The notes under the pieces: generated by a model
The model's input: the letters and a program-made list of their open reading frames with translations, nothing else
Databases searched by the model: none
What the model was told of the DNA's origin: nothing
Made by a program: the position numbers and the translations under genes
In this document: one piece after another, positions 62,129-64,000 of the stretch
Layout: every line of letters starts with the position of its first letter
Position numbering within the stretch: position 1 is the first letter of the stretch
DNA from: Marinobacter salinus
GTDB lineage: Bacteria > Pseudomonadota > Gammaproteobacteria > Pseudomonadales > Oleiphilaceae
Assembly: GCF_001854125.1 (NCBI RefSeq)
Contig: NZ_CP017715.1
Coordinates: forward strand, 3,410,001 to 3,474,000
Length of the DNA stretch: 64,000 nucleotides
Reading direction: 5' to 3'

Positions 62129-63073
62129 TCATCCCATTTTTCGGTACTCAGGTGTGCGACGACCGGCACGGGTAGCCAGTAGCAGCCCGCAGAGAATCAA
62201 CAGTCCGCCGATAATGTGGAACAGCCCCAGGGATTCTCCCAGAAGGATACCCGCGAGCACAGAGGCGAACACCGGTGTCAGATACATGAAAATGGCAGCT
62301 TTGGACGGTCCTATTTTTTGCACACCGTGGTTCCAGAAGCCATAGGCCAGAATACCGGGGAAAATGGCGACGAAGAGCAAGGGTAGCGCGGTCTCCCCGG
62401 AGAGTTCGAATCCGCCGCTGAAGAAAAACAGATCTGTCAGATAAAACGGCAGAATGACCATTGCGCCCAGGAAGATCTGCGTCGTCAGAAATGTTAGTGC
62501 TGGCAGTGGAACCGACTGGCGGCGCAACAACACTGAGAACAGCCCCCAGCTGAAGACCGCAGCGACCATGATCAGATCCCCGGGTTGGGCTTCGAGACCA
62601 GTGAGCACAGTAATGTCCCCTCTGGCCACCACGGTCAGAATCCCCAGTACAGCCAGAGCAATACCCACTGCCTGAATGGGGCGGGTGCGATCGCCCAGCA
62701 GGACCCACGCCAGAAAGGCAACAAAGATCGGAATGGTGGCATTGATCAGGGCAATATTGGTTGCCGTGGTGGTTGTGGCTGCAAAATACAGCAGCGAATT
62801 GAATGCGCCGACACTGAAGGTGGCCAACGCCAGCATCGAACCCAGCCGCTGACGAATGATTTTGCGGTGTTGCCATACGCCTGGCAGCCCGAACGGCAGC
62901 AGGAACGCGAGCGCTATGACCCAGCGCCAGAAGGACATGGACAGGGGCGGGATACTCTCCACAGTGCCTCGTGCCACCACTGCATTGCCAGCCCAGAACA
63001 AGGGGGTAAGAACCAGGCCGATGTAGGCCAGGCCCAGTGACCTGGTATTACTGACAGCGTTTTCCGAAGACAC
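62129..63073 (-). CDS. EamA/DMT superfamily transporter
   Basis: 314 residues from a GTG with GGGAG upstream. Ten membrane helices in two EamA halves: LFWAGNAVVARGTVESIPPLSMSFWRWVIA and GAFNSLLYFAATTTTATNIALINATIPIFVAFLAWVLLGDR first, then LPLLFVAIFPGILAYGFWNHGVQKIGPSKAAIFMYLTPVFASVLAGILLGE second. Metabolite exporter of unknown substrate. Precedes the CBM gene by 13 bases and may share its transcript. Confidence 0.9.
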   Translation of the reverse strand: MSSENAVSNTRSLGLAYIGLVLTPLFWAGNAVVARGTVESIPPLSMSFWRWVIALAFLLPFGLPGVWQHRKIIRQRLGSMLALATFSVGAFNSLLYFAATTTTATNIALINATIPIFVAFLAWVLLGDRTRPIQAVGIALAVLGILTVVARGDITVLTGLEAQPGDLIMVAAVFSWGLFSVLLRRQSVPLPALTFLTTQIFLGAMVILPFYLTDLFFFSGGFELSGETALPLLFVAIFPGILAYGFWNHGVQKIGPSKAAIFMYLTPVFASVLAGILLGESLGLFHIIGGLLILCGLLLATRAGRRTPEYRKMG

Positions 63074-63119
63074 ACTCGCTCCCGTTGGTTGGGTGTTGTC
63101 AGGTAAAACGCATAGGATA

Positions 63120-64000
63120 CTACTCTCCCGGAACTTCTGCCTCCGTACCAATGTGGTAGGCGGCAAAGCCGGCCATTACCACCTGGTCGACCGCCATACC
63201 GATAATTCGGCCATTGCTGCTGGAGCGAATCGGGTACTGGGCATTGGTGATCGGATCTGCCACATAGCCCAGCACTTCACCTTCTGAGACCCGGGCGCCC
63301 AGCTCCACGTCACTGAACAGGATGCCGCCGTGTTCCGCCCGGATCCAGTCGGAGTCGTAGTAGACCGGCTCCGGGTCGCCCCAGACGAACATTCGGGAAA
63401 TCATGCCCTGTCTTTCCATCAGGCTGGTAAGGCTGTTCACGCCGGCTTCAATCTGGTGTTCCTGAATACGGTGGGATTCCCCGGCCTCAAGGGTGACGGT
63501 GGTAATGCCCGCTTCCACGGAAGCGCTGCGAAGCATGCCGGGTGAGCCCGTACTGTGGACAACCGCCATCCGGTCGAACCCCTGAGTGAAGGTGGCCACA
63601 TCGGGATTATTCATGTCGGCCCGAAGCTGCGGAAGGTTTGTGCGCTTGAGTGAACCGGTGTGGATATCCACCAGCATGTCGCAGCGGCGGATGATGTTCT
63701 CGAACAGGGAATGGGCGATCCGATCGGCCAGACTGCCTTCCGGACTGCCCGGAAAGTGGCGATTCAGATCGCGACGGTCGGGCAGGTAGCGACTGCCCTG
63801 CTGAAATCCCGGTAGATTCACAATCGGGACACCGACTACCCTGCCGGAGAGTTTTTCCGGCTCAAGGTCGTACATGGTGCGGCGAATGATCTCGATGCCA
63901 TTGAGCTCGTCGCCGTGAATCGCGCCGGTCAGGCACAATGTTGGGCCGGCCTTGGCCCCGTTCACCACCAGAACCGGCGTGGGCTGTGACAAGCCTGCAA
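63120..64000 (-). CDS. Succinylglutamate desuccinylase/aspartoacylase family protein, 5' part off the window
   Basis: About 290 codons are visible and the frame stays open to the right edge, so the N-terminus is missing. Zinc carboxypeptidase-like fold: GAIHGDELNGIE supplies His and Glu ligands, DRRDLNRHFPG the substrate Arg, and DIHTGSLKRTN the third ligand and catalytic base. Beyond the AstE-like domain is a biotinyl-like C-terminal segment (GGILFSDVELGARVSEGEVLGYVADPITN). It removes an acyl group from an amino acid or related compound; substrate unknown. A TTG at 63992 could be a start, but the family is longer. Confidence 0.85.
   Translation of the reverse strand, partial: AGLSQPTPVLVVNGAKAGPTLCLTGAIHGDELNGIEIIRRTMYDLEPEKLSGRVVGVPIVNLPGFQQGSRYLPDRRDLNRHFPGSPEGSLADRIAHSLFENIIRRCDMLVDIHTGSLKRTNLPQLRADMNNPDVATFTQGFDRMAVVHSTGSPGMLRSASVEAGITTVTLEAGESHRIQEHQIEAGVNSLTSLMERQGMISRMFVWGDPEPVYYDSDWIRAEHGGILFSDVELGARVSEGEVLGYVADPITNAQYPIRSSSNGRIIGMAVDQVVMAGFAAYHIGTEAEVPGE

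Overview
The window reads as a chromosomal segment of a marine gammaproteobacterium. Gene content and protein character best fit Marinobacter or a close relative (inference; no 16S or tRNA gene is present). It is gene-dense and moderately high in GC, so real genes cast long antisense ORFs. I see no rRNA, tRNA, CRISPR array, prophage or intact insertion sequence.

Layout. 1-7.4 kb: end of a FAD oxidoreductase, rlmE, an acetylpolyamine amidohydrolase and a gabT-gabD operon divergent from a GabR-type regulator. 7.5-14.9 kb: flavin monooxygenase, a lytic transglycosylase remnant, DUF302 protein, lipid A acyltransferase, unknown permease, Lgt-like/thioredoxin fusion and rhlE. 15-20.6 kb: a small CPBP (MrtJ-like) protease, a large exported protein with a JDVT-CTERM-like sorting tail, a pentaheme lipoprotein cytochrome and OmpW. 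The divergent promoter between the sorted protein and the cytochrome carries a perfect FNR/ANR box. 20.7-28.7 kb: HxlR regulator and Old Yellow Enzyme separated by tandem repeats, pntAB, eptA behind a PmrA-like box, and a DUF2279 protein. 28.8-36.6 kb: a TetR-regulated beta-oxidation cluster resembling the pim (dicarboxylic acid) pathway. 36.7-38.7 kb: marC, chaC and a chimeric RcnB-like ORF fused to a transporter remnant.

39.2-45.3 kb is the most distinctive region. A probable nickel/cobalt/copper island has a CsoR-family regulator with a G/C-tract operator and two oppositely oriented copies of a three-gene module: His-rich secreted protein, HupE/UreJ permease and membrane-anchored periplasmic protein. 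It also has a DUF6488-like protein and an MFS exporter with a His-rich tail like NreB. I consider this island and the MrtJ/JDVT-CTERM locus the best candidates for poorly described systems.

45.7-64 kb: EamA transporter, LysR regulator, intact RcnB-like protein, a branched-chain amino-acid-type ABC operon ending in an ornithine cyclodeaminase homologue, fadE, a chemoreceptor, a UbiA-type prenyltransferase, an AEC transporter, a PatB/MalY C-S lyase, a secreted protein with two chitin-binding-like modules, another EamA transporter and a truncated AstE-like deacylase.

Three copies of a nested palindromic element (two at 32.1-32.4 kb, one at 46.7 kb) share a loop core but have unrelated, perfectly or nearly perfectly self-complementary arms.
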